This document shows, piece by piece, positions 1 to 7,764 of a DNA stretch of 64,000 nt. Numbering within the stretch: position 1 is the first letter of the stretch; each line of letters opens with the position of its first letter. Source of the DNA: UBA1672 sp051967755 (GTDB taxonomy: Bacteria > Pseudomonadota > Alphaproteobacteria > Micavibrionales > Micavibrionaceae); the NCBI GenBank assembly GCA_051967755.1, contig JBQDYD010000001.1, positions 124,001-188,000 of the forward strand, given 5' to 3'. Below the pieces are notes generated by a model. The model saw only the letters and a list, made by a program, of their open reading frames with translations. It was not told the DNA's origin and searched no databases. Made by a program: the position numbers and the translations under genes.

Positions 1-779
1 GACGCATAAAGCGATGAATTAATCGATGCCTTCGCGGCCTTCATCTTTAAAATGACTTCTTTTTCCAATACTTCGGACTGGAAACGATCATGCGGATCCT
101 TGGTAACGACCAGTTCTTTCACAGAGTCGACCTTCATTGTCAGAGAGGAAAGAATAACCCCCTCATCCGCAGGATCAACACGAATAGAAATTGCCTGCCC
201 CGGCTTCACCATACGCGGATCATAATATTTACTGATTGCCTTAACAGCGCGGTACGCCTCAGCACCACTAACACCAACACCTTGCAGAGCACCTGCAATC
301 GTGTCACCCGGTCTGATTTTCAAAATTTCCTCGGGCGGCTGTAGCGGACCATATGTCTGCTCAACCAAAGCAAGCTCTTCAGGCTTGGCATCTTTTATAT
401 CCGGGGTAAATTCCTGCACGTCAGAGTTAAACGGCTCCACAAACATAGAGAGCTTCTCATCTGCTTTTTCTTGCTCGGACGTAATATCATTACCGCCCAT
501 ATTATATTCACTTTGCGCCGGAAGAGCGATAAGAGAGGCATCAAAGTTGCTTGGCGTTTTTTTAGAATTATATGCGATCAAATCAGACGCATTAGGCACG
601 AACGCGACCGAAGAGTTCATAGCCCCCAACAAAGAGAACATAGAAACGGAAACCATCATCACCGTTCCCGCCACATAACGCAATCTAAGGCGATTGTTAC
701 GCGTCAGAAAATATCTGTGTCGCACCTTAATGATGCGGTGTAATGCCAGTTTTTTCAAAAATCCACGCTTTACGTACAA
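1..779 (-). CDS. M23-family peptidoglycan metallopeptidase, N-terminal part (runs off the window)
   Basis: An open minus-strand frame runs from position 779 off the left edge (about 259 codons). I place the start at a TTG at 779-777 because GGAG lies seven bases upstream (790-787) and no in-frame ATG occurs until well into the first membrane segment. The N-terminus is strongly basic, followed by one hydrophobic segment (around residues 33-50), then a low-complexity acidic stretch. Around residue 140 begins a LysM/OapA-like block with 'IRPGDTIAGAL' and 'YYDPRMVKPGQ', the arrangement typical of Csd3/YebA-type M23 endopeptidases that cleave peptide cross-links in peptidoglycan. The zinc-binding catalytic domain would lie outside the window, so enzymatic activity is inferred only from the N-terminal architecture. 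Confidence 0.7.
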   Translation of the reverse strand, partial: MYVKRGFLKKLALHRIIKVRHRYFLTRNNRLRLRYVAGTVMMVSVSMFSLLGAMNSSVAFVPNASDLIAYNSKKTPSNFDASLIALPAQSEYNMGGNDITSEQEKADEKLSMFVEPFNSDVQEFTPDIKDAKPEELALVEQTYGPLQPPEEILKIRPGDTIAGALQGVGVSGAEAYRAVKAISKYYDPRMVKPGQAISIRVDPADEGVILSSLTMKVDSVKELVVTKDPHDRFQSEVLEKEVILKMKAAKASINSSLYA

Positions 780-1022
780 ATCAATACTCCGGTCTTTAGG
801 AATGATACGCAGCAACACAACGGTAAACGCAAGAAAACGCGCATTCTTCCATATTAGCCTGTAAAAGTTTAGAATTAGTTATCACACTCACTTTTCCATT
901 CCAAGCTTTCTATAAGTAAAACCGCAATTTTTTTAAAGAAGACATAGACTTATGTCATATATGGAACGCAGGCTAGAGATCTCCTCTAAATGCTAATATA
1001 GCAAATTTTTCATTTTTCATAA

Positions 1023-1040
1023 AGGGCTTCAAAAGCCCCC
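1023..1040 (-). terminator. Intrinsic terminator-like hairpin after the IalB gene
   Basis: Read on the minus strand, GGGCTT-TTG-AAGCCC forms a six-base stem with a three-base loop followed by a short T-run, about 30 bases beyond the IalB stop codon. It would end the cytochrome-oxidase-side transcript before the M23 peptidase gene, whose 288-base upstream gap (780-1067) shows nothing else I can name. Confidence 0.5.
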
Positions 1041-1067
1041 TTACCAAGTTATCGCCAGTTTTTTTAA

Positions 1068-1589
1068 CTAGCGCACACCACATTCTTTGGTAATGGCCTT
1101 ATATGCAGAGCCGGAGCCCTTCAAACTATATGTATCCGTTGTCAAAGTGCCTCGCGTAGAGGTCCCCTTAACAACCATTTTAGAGCCACGCTGAATGGCC
1201 AGTGCCAGCTTACTATCCGCGGCCGCATCCGGTGCCCATGCTGTATCATCCTGCGTGAACAAGATATATGTTTTACCATCAATAGTAATGGTCGCGTCGC
1301 TTCCCTGTTTATAGGTATAGCCGGTGATATAACTAAAAACATCTTTTGTGTTTTCAGACGGGCGATGCGTAATCAGGGCAAAAATCTCCCCCCTATTTGT
1401 GTATTTACCCTGCGCCTTTGTCGGCTTACTCACCATATAACAAACCTTATTACCACCTTCCATCAATACATATGATGTCCAATCACCATACTTACCGATT
1501 TGCTGAGGCTGCGCTGCGTTTGCATTAACGCTCACCAGCGCCAATGAACAAATAAATACGGATGCGAATGTGAAAATATTTTTAATCAT
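1068..1589 (-). CDS. Invasion-associated locus B (IalB) family periplasmic protein
   Basis: A 173-residue protein with a clear Sec signal peptide (positively charged start, hydrophobic core, likely cleavage after 'ANA' near residue 25). The mature part matches the IalB layout: a 'YGDWTSYV' opening, a cysteine in 'KVCYM', a middle 'EIFALITHRPSE' strand, a 'GSKMVVKGTSTRGTLTTDTYSLKG' -like region (here residues 135-155) and a C-terminal cysteine. IalB proteins are abundant, small, secreted proteins in alphaproteobacteria; the molecular function is unresolved despite the name taken from Bartonella. It sits downstream of surf1 with a 126-base gap and is followed by a terminator, so it may be the last gene of the oxidase cluster or be transcribed alone. 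Confidence 0.85.
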   Translation of the reverse strand: MIKNIFTFASVFICSLALVSVNANAAQPQQIGKYGDWTSYVLMEGGNKVCYMVSKPTKAQGKYTNRGEIFALITHRPSENTKDVFSYITGYTYKQGSDATITIDGKTYILFTQDDTAWAPDAAADSKLALAIQRGSKMVVKGTSTRGTLTTDTYSLKGSGSAYKAITKECGVR

Positions 1590-1715
1590 TTTTTGAAAAA
1601 CCCAAGTTGCTGTAGCAATGAACTTCTATCAGAATTCCCTAAGTCTAACGAATGCTCATATGACTTCAAAACCGAAAATACAATTCCCCCAGATTCATCC
1701 ACAAAGACCATGAAT

Positions 1716-2444
1716 TTAAAAATCTTTGCGCAATTGCGGGGCAATAAACCGAAGAAAATAAATAACCCACACGGCAAAAGACATCGTAAACCAAAACAGA
1801 ACATATCCCGCGTGATTGTTGGATATCCCGATATCGCCTGCACCTCTGGCTATGGGTAAGTCAGGAAGGCCGCGCTTTTTCACACCTTCCTTATGAAAGA
1901 TATTTGTATAGTAGGCATCAATACCTTTTACGGCGGCTATTTCTTTTGGCTCAATCCTGTACCACACATCTTCTTCGGGCTTATTCTCCGGAACAAACGA
2001 ATTATAGTCTGATTTTGAACGCAGCGCCCCAATCAAACGCACTTCGCCTTGCGGCTTTTCGATTTGTCCATCCATAATCCCCATCGAAAGCGGTATCCAG
2101 CCACGATTTACGAAAATAACTTTGCCATTTTGATTACTTAACTTAAACGGTGTAACCAGATTATACCCGGTTTGCCCGCGCATAACCTGCGACTCTATTC
2201 TCACCGCCTTTTCGTGCAGAAACTCCCCCTGCAAAACGCCGCGCTTTATAATGACTGTCGACAGATCCGCGTCAGGATCAAGCACCTCAGACTTCGGATC
2301 TTTGGACAGCTCTCTGGCAATTGTCTGCAATAGCGTATTTTTCCAAGCCATCCTGTGCATTTGCCATGTCCCCAATGAGAACAAGACGATAGACGCCAGA
2401 AGGGTTAAGACAGTCGCCCAAAACGGAATTTTCATTACTTCCAA
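1716..2444 (-). CDS. SURF1-family cytochrome c oxidase assembly protein
   Basis: A 242-residue SURF1 protein. Two transmembrane helices bracket a periplasmic domain: an N-terminal one around residues 7-27 (followed by 'LGTWQMHRMAWK', the family's first signature) and a C-terminal one around 215-233 ending in basic residues. The middle holds the 'FVNRGWIP' motif characteristic of SURF1. SURF1 helps insert heme a into subunit I of aa3-type oxidases. It overlaps the DUF983 gene upstream by ten bases, implying translational coupling, and follows the usual alphaproteobacterial order ctaG-ctaE-DUF983-surf1. Confidence 0.93.
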   Translation of the reverse strand: MEVMKIPFWATVLTLLASIVLFSLGTWQMHRMAWKNTLLQTIARELSKDPKSEVLDPDADLSTVIIKRGVLQGEFLHEKAVRIESQVMRGQTGYNLVTPFKLSNQNGKVIFVNRGWIPLSMGIMDGQIEKPQGEVRLIGALRSKSDYNSFVPENKPEEDVWYRIEPKEIAAVKGIDAYYTNIFHKEGVKKRGLPDLPIARGAGDIGISNNHAGYVLFWFTMSFAVWVIYFLRFIAPQLRKDF

Positions 2445-2794
2445 TCCCCGGGTCTGTGTTTATATTGCAAGGCAATCACATAGGATTTAATCGGCTTTAG
2501 CATCCCCACCGTCAGACCAAGGGTGACAACAGTCCATAAAACGCCGTGAACCCACAAAGGCGGTGACAGGGCAACATCCACAATCAATGCCAAAGGCACC
2601 AGCAAAAAGCCGAGGAAAAATATAAGAAAGACTGCCGGCCCGTCTGCACTATCATTTTTTGTGAAATCCAAGCCACATTCCGAACAGGAATCGGCCAGAT
2701 CAAGGGAAAATCCACCCTTATACAAATTCCCTTTATGACATTTGGGGCATTTGCAGGCCATAGATTGCTGTAACAGTGATACTGGTTTTGTCAT
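2435..2794 (-). CDS. DUF983 zinc-ribbon membrane protein of the oxidase cluster
   Basis: A 119-residue protein with an N-terminal pair of CxxC-type motifs ('CKCPKC' and 'CSEC', residues 14-42), suggesting a metal-binding ribbon, then two hydrophobic helices (about 55-75 and 82-100). This is the DUF983 layout, a family found almost always between ctaE and surf1 in alphaproteobacteria; its role in oxidase biogenesis is presumed from that position, not shown. The start codon is preceded by a 70-base gap from ctaE, and the gene overlaps surf1 by ten bases. Confidence 0.88.
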   Translation of the reverse strand: MTKPVSLLQQSMACKCPKCHKGNLYKGGFSLDLADSCSECGLDFTKNDSADGPAVFLIFFLGFLLVPLALIVDVALSPPLWVHGVLWTVVTLGLTVGMLKPIKSYVIALQYKHRPGDWK

Positions 2795-2864
2795 GCCCCA
2801 ACCTTACGCGTCAGCGCTGTGAAGTCAATAAATACGGCACGGGCGGCGCAGTAAAAATCGCTTT

Positions 2865-3746
2865 TTACTTAGGCGTTAAGTCCATGCCGAAGATGGTACC
2901 CCACCAATAAATCGCAATAAACAGGAACAACCACACAACATCAACAAAATGCCAATACCATGCTGCTGCTTCAAATCCGAAATGCCCCTTAGGCGTAAAA
3001 TGGCCTTTTTGCGCACGAAGCCAGCAAACAAGGAGGAAGATCGTCCCGACAAAAACGTGGAAACCATGGAATCCTGTTGCCATAAAGAATGTTGATGCGT
3101 AAATGCCATCCGTAAATCCAAAATGCGCATGCATGTATTCATATACTTGGAAACCAAGGAAAACGACACCAAGAAGCACTGATAAACCAAGTGCCGCAAC
3201 CGCATCTTTATTCTTACCCTCAACAATTGCATGGTGCGCCCATGTCACTGTACAACCCGACAGAAGAAGAATAAGCGTCATCATTAACGGTAAATCAAAC
3301 GGATCGATCGTATGAATATTGGCTGGCGGCCATACATACCCGATCTCATCTGTCGGGAAAAACGCCGCATTAAAATACGCCCAGAAAAACGCCACAAAGA
3401 ACATCACCTCTGATGCGATAAACAATGTCATACCAAAGCGCATACCAACCATGGCAATCGGCGTGTGTGCCTTTTCAACGACGGCTTCATAAATAATATC
3501 ACGCCACCAAACAAACATGACAAACAAGATACCGGCGATACCCAGCAAAAATCCTTTTATACCGACCTGAAAGCCACCTTCACCGGTTTCAGCATCTGCA
3601 AATAAATGGTAATCATGCATATAAAACACCAAACCAAGTGTCATGATGCCCGCAAACATAGATGCCAAAAACGGCCAAAGACTGGGCCTGACAAGGTGAT
3701 ACGGGTGAGGTTTTCCGGTTGTTGTATATTCGATATTTTCTGCCAT
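2865..3746 (-). CDS. ctaE: Cytochrome c oxidase subunit III
   Basis: A 293-residue, seven-helix membrane protein. The N-terminus 'HPYHLVRPSLWPF' and the helix carrying 'GMRFGMTLFIASEVMFFVAFFW' (split here over residues 100-122) are classical subunit III signatures, as are 'ATGFHGFHVFVGTIFL' and the closing 'WYWHFVDVVWLFLF'. The conserved membrane glutamate (in 'ASEVMFF') is present. Subunit III stabilises the aa3 oxidase core and protects it from turnover inactivation. It lies 139 bases downstream of ctaG, a gap with no recognisable hairpin, so it is probably transcribed with it. Confidence 0.97.
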   Translation of the reverse strand: MAENIEYTTTGKPHPYHLVRPSLWPFLASMFAGIMTLGLVFYMHDYHLFADAETGEGGFQVGIKGFLLGIAGILFVMFVWWRDIIYEAVVEKAHTPIAMVGMRFGMTLFIASEVMFFVAFFWAYFNAAFFPTDEIGYVWPPANIHTIDPFDLPLMMTLILLLSGCTVTWAHHAIVEGKNKDAVAALGLSVLLGVVFLGFQVYEYMHAHFGFTDGIYASTFFMATGFHGFHVFVGTIFLLVCWLRAQKGHFTPKGHFGFEAAAWYWHFVDVVWLFLFIAIYWWGTIFGMDLTPK

Positions 3747-3885
3747 TTTACTGTAACTTTTTGCTTTGTTTGAAAATTCGCTTCTCTGTATAGAGGAACC
3801 GCATTTAAGAGTACACCAAAATATGCCTCATAGAAGCTATTTTTTCAAGCGCATGCACAAAAACCATAAAATTTAACATACGAAA

Positions 3886-4488
3886 TTAATAGGTTAGAGG
3901 CTTACCCTCGTAAAAATCATCCATCGCCTTATCTAATTTATCAGATTCCGCTTTGAAAAAACTATAAGATAAAGTGATGGTCTTCACATCACTCATGTTC
4001 GGGTCTTCGTTCAATTTGGGGTCTACATAGAACAAGACGGGCATATTCACGCGCTCATCGGGGTTTAGAACCTGACTATCGAAACAAAAGCATTGAATTT
4101 TCTGAAAATATTTACCTGCCTTGAGCGGTGTCACATTGTAAATCGCGGTGCCACCGATTGGCACATCGGCGTTATTACGTGCAATGAAATTCGTCAGACC
4201 GCGTTCACCCAACTTTACGGTGATAGATAATTCTTCGGGCTCAAAATCCCATGGCAGATCGCGCGCCGTATTTGAATCAAAGCGAATGGTAATTTCACGA
4301 TCAACGACTTCATCTGCCGCAGGAAGATCATCGGCAACCTGCGTTGTTCCGCCCCACCCTGTCGCACGACAAAACAAACTGTAAAGCGGAACCGACGCAA
4401 AAGACAACCCGATCATAAAACACAAAACCGCCAGAACCATTAGGCCTGTACGCTTGTTTTTTCTAATCAGTTCCTCATCTCTATCCAT
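3886..4488 (-). CDS. ctaG: Cytochrome c oxidase assembly protein CtaG/Cox11
   Basis: Cox11-type copper chaperone that delivers copper to the CuB site of subunit I. A single N-terminal transmembrane helix (about residues 15-37 from the start used here) is followed by a periplasmic beta domain with the Cu-binding signature 'QCFCFDSQ' and the preceding 'NVTPLKAGKYFQKI'. An upstream in-frame ATG at 4536 would add 16 residues (MRCKRITG...), but family members normally begin a few residues before the helix, and an AAAGG element lies ten bases upstream of 4488, so I prefer the shorter form; this is a weak call. A terminator at 4556-4584 separates it from the genes upstream, so a promoter must lie in the short space after it or within the longer N-terminal frame. 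Confidence 0.93.
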   Translation of the reverse strand: MDRDEELIRKNKRTGLMVLAVLCFMIGLSFASVPLYSLFCRATGWGGTTQVADDLPAADEVVDREITIRFDSNTARDLPWDFEPEELSITVKLGERGLTNFIARNNADVPIGGTAIYNVTPLKAGKYFQKIQCFCFDSQVLNPDERVNMPVLFYVDPKLNEDPNMSDVKTITLSYSFFKAESDKLDKAMDDFYEGKPLTY

Positions 4489-4555
4489 CACAAATATGCC
4501 TTTACTCTTTGCGCCTGTTATACGCTTACATCTCAAAAAAATAAAGCCCGTATAA

Positions 4556-4584
4556 GAAAAACGGCCTCATCAAAAGACAGGCCG
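4556..4584 (-). terminator. Intrinsic terminator between the acidic secreted protein and ctaG
   Basis: On the minus strand CGGCCT, an 11-base loop and AGGCCG are followed directly by TTTTTC: a textbook stem plus U-tract. It lies 29 bases after the stop codon of the acidic secreted-protein gene and splits the oxidase cluster into two transcription units. Confidence 0.75.
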
Positions 4585-4612
4585 ATTTAAAAACGATATA
4601 AAAGCAAACCTT

Positions 4613-5233
4613 CTATAGATTCTGAGGATCAAAGTCAGGTGCATCATCAGATGTCACCACTTTTTTCTTTACAGAAACATCACTTTCGGCCTGATCATCC
4701 TGAGGGACAGGAATTTCTTTCACAGGCACATTGTCCTCGTCTGCGGCCTCTTGATCATCATAAGAAACCATTTCAGGCTCAGCCGCTTTTTGCTTTTTCT
4801 TCGGCTTCATTTCCTCTTCGTCTTCCATCATGCCGTATTCTTCATCTTCAGCAGCCAAAATCGCAGCCTGATAAGCAGCAGTCTCCGCTCTGTAAACTTC
4901 TTCACGGACATCTTTATATGCATCAAGACTCGGAATTCTGTGATCTTCGAACTCAATACGGCGATTTTCTAATGATCCCCTAAACACTTTTGTCTTTTCA
5001 CGGAATGAAAGCTGACGCGCATAGATATCGTAATATCCTGTCACCGCACCCGATACAGTACCGCCGACAGCATCGCTTGCTGTTTTTTGCGCATTAACAA
5101 GGGCAGCAGCCTCTTGCAGAGACAGAGGCTCTTCCTCTTCTTCTGTAACCATTGCATCTTCTGCATATGTATATGACAGGGGAACTATGCTCATAACCAG
5201 AGCATAAAGCGCTACGCGAGTAAGGGATTTCAT
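4613..5233 (-). CDS. Acidic secreted protein of unknown function inside the oxidase cluster
   Basis: I do not recognise the family. The start at 5233 is preferred because GGAG precedes it by seven bases and it opens directly with a Sec signal peptide ('MKSLTRVALYALVMS', likely cleavage near 'TYAED'); a longer frame from 5296 adds an improbable prefix. The mature protein (about 185 residues) has a glutamate run right after cleavage, an Ala-rich helical segment with 'GGTVSGAVTGYYDIYARQ', and a C-terminal half that alternates strongly acidic and lysine-rich tracts, suggesting disorder. It follows the SDR gene by 55 bases and is closed by its own terminator, so it is probably the last gene of the ctaB-coxF-SDR unit. 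A periplasmic location is inferred; no enzymatic motif is visible. Confidence 0.7.
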   Translation of the reverse strand: MKSLTRVALYALVMSIVPLSYTYAEDAMVTEEEEEPLSLQEAAALVNAQKTASDAVGGTVSGAVTGYYDIYARQLSFREKTKVFRGSLENRRIEFEDHRIPSLDAYKDVREEVYRAETAAYQAAILAAEDEEYGMMEDEEEMKPKKKQKAAEPEMVSYDDQEAADEDNVPVKEIPVPQDDQAESDVSVKKKVVTSDDAPDFDPQNL

Positions 5234-5288
5234 CGAATAACTCCGAATATAGTAAAACAACTTATACACAATACTATATTTTTTTAAT

Positions 5289-6077
5289 TTAATCAAAGCG
5301 TTCTATAGGATGACCGGCAAAAGATTGCACTGTTGGCATGATCTCCATACGGTTTACATTGAAATATGGCGGTAAAGTCGCGCTCCAGACCACGGCCTCT
5401 GCCACATCTTCGGCGGTCATATTATTGGTATCCGCATAAACGTCGTCGGCTTTTTCCTTGTTTCCCTTAAAACGCACTTCAGAGAATTGCGTCTTAATCA
5501 TGCCCGGCTCAATATTTGTAATACGCACATTCGTGCCCGGCAGGTCAGCACGCAAAGACAATGAGAACTGCTTCACGAACGCTTTGGTCGCGCAATAGAC
5601 ATTCCCGCCCGGATACGGATAATTCCCCGCAGTCGATCCAATATTAATAATATGCCCTGCCTTACGCTGTGCCATCCCCTCAATCACAAAGCGCGTTAAA
5701 CGAATAAGCGCCATGTTATTGACCATGACCATTGTTTCCCAATCCTCAAGACTGGCCTTTTGCGCAGGATCAAGCCCAAGCGCAAGCCCCGCGTTATTAA
5801 TAAGCAAATCGACGGCCTTAAACTCATCGGGAATTGTGCCAAGCTCACGCACCATTGCATCTTTATCGGTCATATCAAAGATACAAGGATGCACAGCAAC
5901 GGTATATTTATCTGAAATTTTCTGACGTAGATCGGCGAGTTTTTCGCCATTTCGACCAACCAGAACAAGCTGACAGCCAAGAGCCGCAAAGCGCATCGCA
6001 AACGCACGTCCGAAATCCCCCGTAGCACCTGTGATCATTACTGTCTTAGGAGTATAGGAATATCGGTCTTCGTACAT
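5289..6077 (-). CDS. SDR-family dehydrogenase (YdfG-like NADP-dependent 3-hydroxy acid dehydrogenase type)
   Basis: A 262-residue classical short-chain dehydrogenase. The cofactor motif 'TGATGDFG' (residues 16-23), 'NNAG' near residue 92, the catalytic serine in 'NIGSTAG' and the 'YCATK' (YxxxK) pair are all present. 'GTTRN'-type 'VGRN' after strand 2 favours NADP. The closest named class by overall pattern is YdfG, which oxidises 3-hydroxy acids such as serine or 3-hydroxypropionate; the substrate here is inference. Its ATG overlaps the stop codon of the preceding 39-codon coxF-like gene (TAATG), so it is translationally coupled to the oxidase genes, an uncommon place for this enzyme. Confidence 0.85.
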   Translation of the reverse strand: MYEDRYSYTPKTVMITGATGDFGRAFAMRFAALGCQLVLVGRNGEKLADLRQKISDKYTVAVHPCIFDMTDKDAMVRELGTIPDEFKAVDLLINNAGLALGLDPAQKASLEDWETMVMVNNMALIRLTRFVIEGMAQRKAGHIINIGSTAGNYPYPGGNVYCATKAFVKQFSLSLRADLPGTNVRITNIEPGMIKTQFSEVRFKGNKEKADDVYADTNNMTAEDVAEAVVWSATLPPYFNVNRMEIMPTVQSFAGHPIERFD

Positions 6078-6196
6078 TATGTGGCACTCATCTTAATAAT
6101 GGAAATTACAAAAAACAGGGCAACCAGCGCGAATATAATCGCCAGAACCGTATAGTTCTTTTTGGCTTTTTTCTTATGAAGTTCACTATGCGGCAT
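6077..6196 (-). CDS. CoxF-like single-helix small protein of the cytochrome oxidase cluster (39 aa)
   Basis: A 39-codon frame that begins inside the end of ctaB (11-base overlap; ATG at 6196-6194) and ends in a TAATG overlap with the next gene. It encodes a basic head rich in Lys ('HKKKAKKN'), one hydrophobic helix (about residues 15-33) and a short tail ending IKMSAT. In many alphaproteobacteria a tiny single-helix gene (often called coxF or ctaF) lies exactly between ctaB and ctaG, and size, topology and both-end overlaps fit that slot. GGTG six bases upstream could serve as ribosome binding site. The function of this family is not established beyond association with the aa3 oxidase. The frame is short, so the call rests on topology and position. 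Confidence 0.75.
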   Translation of the reverse strand: MPHSELHKKKAKKNYTVLAIIFALVALFFVISIIKMSAT

Positions 6197-7106
6197 CAAT
6201 CATCACCAATAAAAACAGAGCAAATAAATAAAACACGGAATATCCGAACATCGCACGGGCAAATTTCATGTCAGACGAGTTTAGAACCTTAATCGCGGTC
6301 ACAACAAAAAATCCGCTTAAAATACTGGCGCCGATCCCGTAAACCAAACCCGCATATCCGAATAAGTACGGGGCAAGAGTAACAGGCAATAAGATCAATG
6401 TGTAGACCAGCATCTGAATTTTCGTCGCGCGCTCACCCGCAACAACAGTCATCATCGGAATTTTCGCGCGTTTATAATCCTGATTGGCATAAAGCGACAG
6501 CGCCCAAAAATGCGGCGGCGTCCAAAGGAAAATAATCAAAAACAAAACGATCGACGGTAACGCAACATCACCTGTTACTGCGGCCCAACCAACCATAGGC
6601 GGGAAGGCCCCAGCCGCGCCGCCAATCACAATATTTTGCGGCGTAGAGCGTTTAAGCCACATTGTATAAATCAAAACATAAAACGCATTGGCAAAAGCCA
6701 GAATACCTGCCGCCATCCAATTTAACGCCATCCCCATAATCATGACGGAGAAGAAGGATAAAACAATCCCGAAAGACAGGGCCTCATCCGCATCCACGCG
6801 CCCCATCGGGATCGGGCGTCCGCGCGTGCGGTTCATCACGGCATCAATATCGCGGTCAAACCACATATTAATCGCGCCTGCCGCACCTGCATTTACGGCC
6901 AAACAGAGCATCGCAATCACCATTAATGCCGGATGCATTTCAGACGCACCGGGCGCAATCCACATGCCCGCAAAGCCTGTAAAGACCACAAGGCTCATCA
7001 CACGGGGTTTCAGTAACGCAAAGAAATCAGACACGCGTGAATCTTGCGCTTCTGAGGATGCTGCGTTCGGATAAGTATATTGAGTATTCGTAATCACTTT
7101 TGCCAT
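6186..7106 (-). CDS. ctaB: Protoheme IX farnesyltransferase (heme O synthase)
   Basis: A 306-residue UbiA-superfamily membrane enzyme with about nine helices. The first Asp-rich motif 'NMWFDRDIDAVMNRTRGRPIP' is split here over residues 95-114 and is diagnostic for heme O synthase (the 'NRTRGRP' ending); the opening 'LLKPRVMSLVVFTGFAGM' and 'WTPPHFWALSLY' complete the family pattern. It transfers a farnesyl group to protoheme, the first step from heme b to heme a for subunit I. The cofactor-binding aspartates are intact. It overlaps the coxF-like gene downstream, and upstream it is separated from ctaD by a plus-strand gene. Confidence 0.96.
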   Translation of the reverse strand: MAKVITNTQYTYPNAASSEAQDSRVSDFFALLKPRVMSLVVFTGFAGMWIAPGASEMHPALMVIAMLCLAVNAGAAGAINMWFDRDIDAVMNRTRGRPIPMGRVDADEALSFGIVLSFFSVMIMGMALNWMAAGILAFANAFYVLIYTMWLKRSTPQNIVIGGAAGAFPPMVGWAAVTGDVALPSIVLFLIIFLWTPPHFWALSLYANQDYKRAKIPMMTVVAGERATKIQMLVYTLILLPVTLAPYLFGYAGLVYGIGASILSGFFVVTAIKVLNSSDMKFARAMFGYSVFYLFALFLLVMIDAA

Positions 7107-7129
7107 GCCCTTTATGTACCATGTTTTTT

Positions 7130-7148
7130 AAAAAGGTCACGCCTTTTT
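7130..7148. promoter_or_regulatory. AT-rich hairpin in the ctaB leader
   Basis: AAAAAGG-tcacg-CCTTTTT forms a seven-base stem that can be extended by flanking T/A runs, placed about 25 bases before the ctaB start codon in the space between ctaB (minus) and the plus-strand gene at 7270. On either strand it looks like a weak terminator; in the ctaB leader it could also influence expression. Function unproven. Confidence 0.3.
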
Positions 7149-7269
7149 TAAACCAGAAAACATTCCGAGGTTTGAACATATCAAAAATTAGATGTTTTCT
7201 AAATATCTTGGCAGATATGTAAAATTTTAATACTCTATGGTCAAGAATGAAATCAACAGGGGGATAAAA

Positions 7270-7710
7270 ATGAGTGCACTCACAGATTACACACGCACAA
7301 TTGCAGAACTGATCAATCAATACGAACATGGCGAATTAACGTACAATCAGGCAAATGTCGTTCTGGATGAGGAGACGGACGCCCTCTTACGTAACTATCT
7401 GGTCGATACGCCGGATGTTGTTTTGGAGGCATCTTTTGATGCCTATGCACATCTTCAAGTCTCTGCCAGTGAACAACAGGACATCACCAAAAGTGAGGCC
7501 AGCAACCTTATTTATACGCGCGCAGAAAGTATTTTTGACAAATCCAGACCGCCCGAAGCGATTGAAGAGCTATGCAAGCCATTCGAAAATGCAATCTTTG
7601 GCGATGACAATAACGAAGATTTGAAAAGCGAAGCTGCGGATAATTCTTCGCCGCTTGACGGGTTTGATGAAAATGATACCGATTGGTTCGGGCCATTTTC
7701 TCTGAATTAA
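7270..7710 (+). CDS. Acidic cytoplasmic protein of unknown function between ctaB and ctaD
   Basis: 146 residues, family not recognised. The start at 7270 follows a strong AGGGGGA ribosome-binding element six to seven bases upstream, which supports a real gene; a longer frame opens at 7237. No signal peptide or membrane helix. The first 100 residues look helical ('YTRTIAELINQYEHGELTYNQAN'-like heptads, residues 8-30), with one cysteine near residue 108, and the C-terminal 35 residues are acidic and Ser/Asp rich, ending 'DTDWFGPFSLN'. It is the only plus-strand gene inside the minus-strand oxidase cluster and is flanked by a hairpin on each side. It is convergent with ctaD, sharing a bidirectional terminator. 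Confidence 0.65.
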   Translation: MSALTDYTRTIAELINQYEHGELTYNQANVVLDEETDALLRNYLVDTPDVVLEASFDAYAHLQVSASEQQDITKSEASNLIYTRAESIFDKSRPPEAIEELCKPFENAIFGDDNNEDLKSEAADNSSPLDGFDENDTDWFGPFSLN

Positions 7711-7739
7711 GCGATAAAAAGCCCCGATTACCAAATAAA

Positions 7740-7760
7740 AAGCCCCGAAATTCGGGGCTT
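7740..7760. terminator. Bidirectional terminator between the unknown gene and ctaD
   Basis: AAGCCCCGAA-A-TTCGGGGCTT is a perfect ten-base inverted repeat with AT-rich runs of T on both outgoing sides. It lies 30 bases after the plus-strand gene and 5 bases after the ctaD stop, so one element can end both transcripts. A second half-copy (aaaaagccccga) occurs 20 bases upstream at 7716-7727. Confidence 0.85.
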
Positions 7761-7764
7761 AATT

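Noticed and set aside
1586..1843. 85-codon minus-strand frame spanning the surf1-ialB gap
   Set aside because: Overlaps the surf1 3' end in another frame, has no ribosome-binding site, and looks hydrophobic only because it reads the SURF1 membrane segment out of frame.
7027..7329. 100-codon minus-strand frame upstream of ctaB
   Set aside because: Overlaps the ctaB start and the well-supported plus-strand gene at 7270; no start signal or family match.
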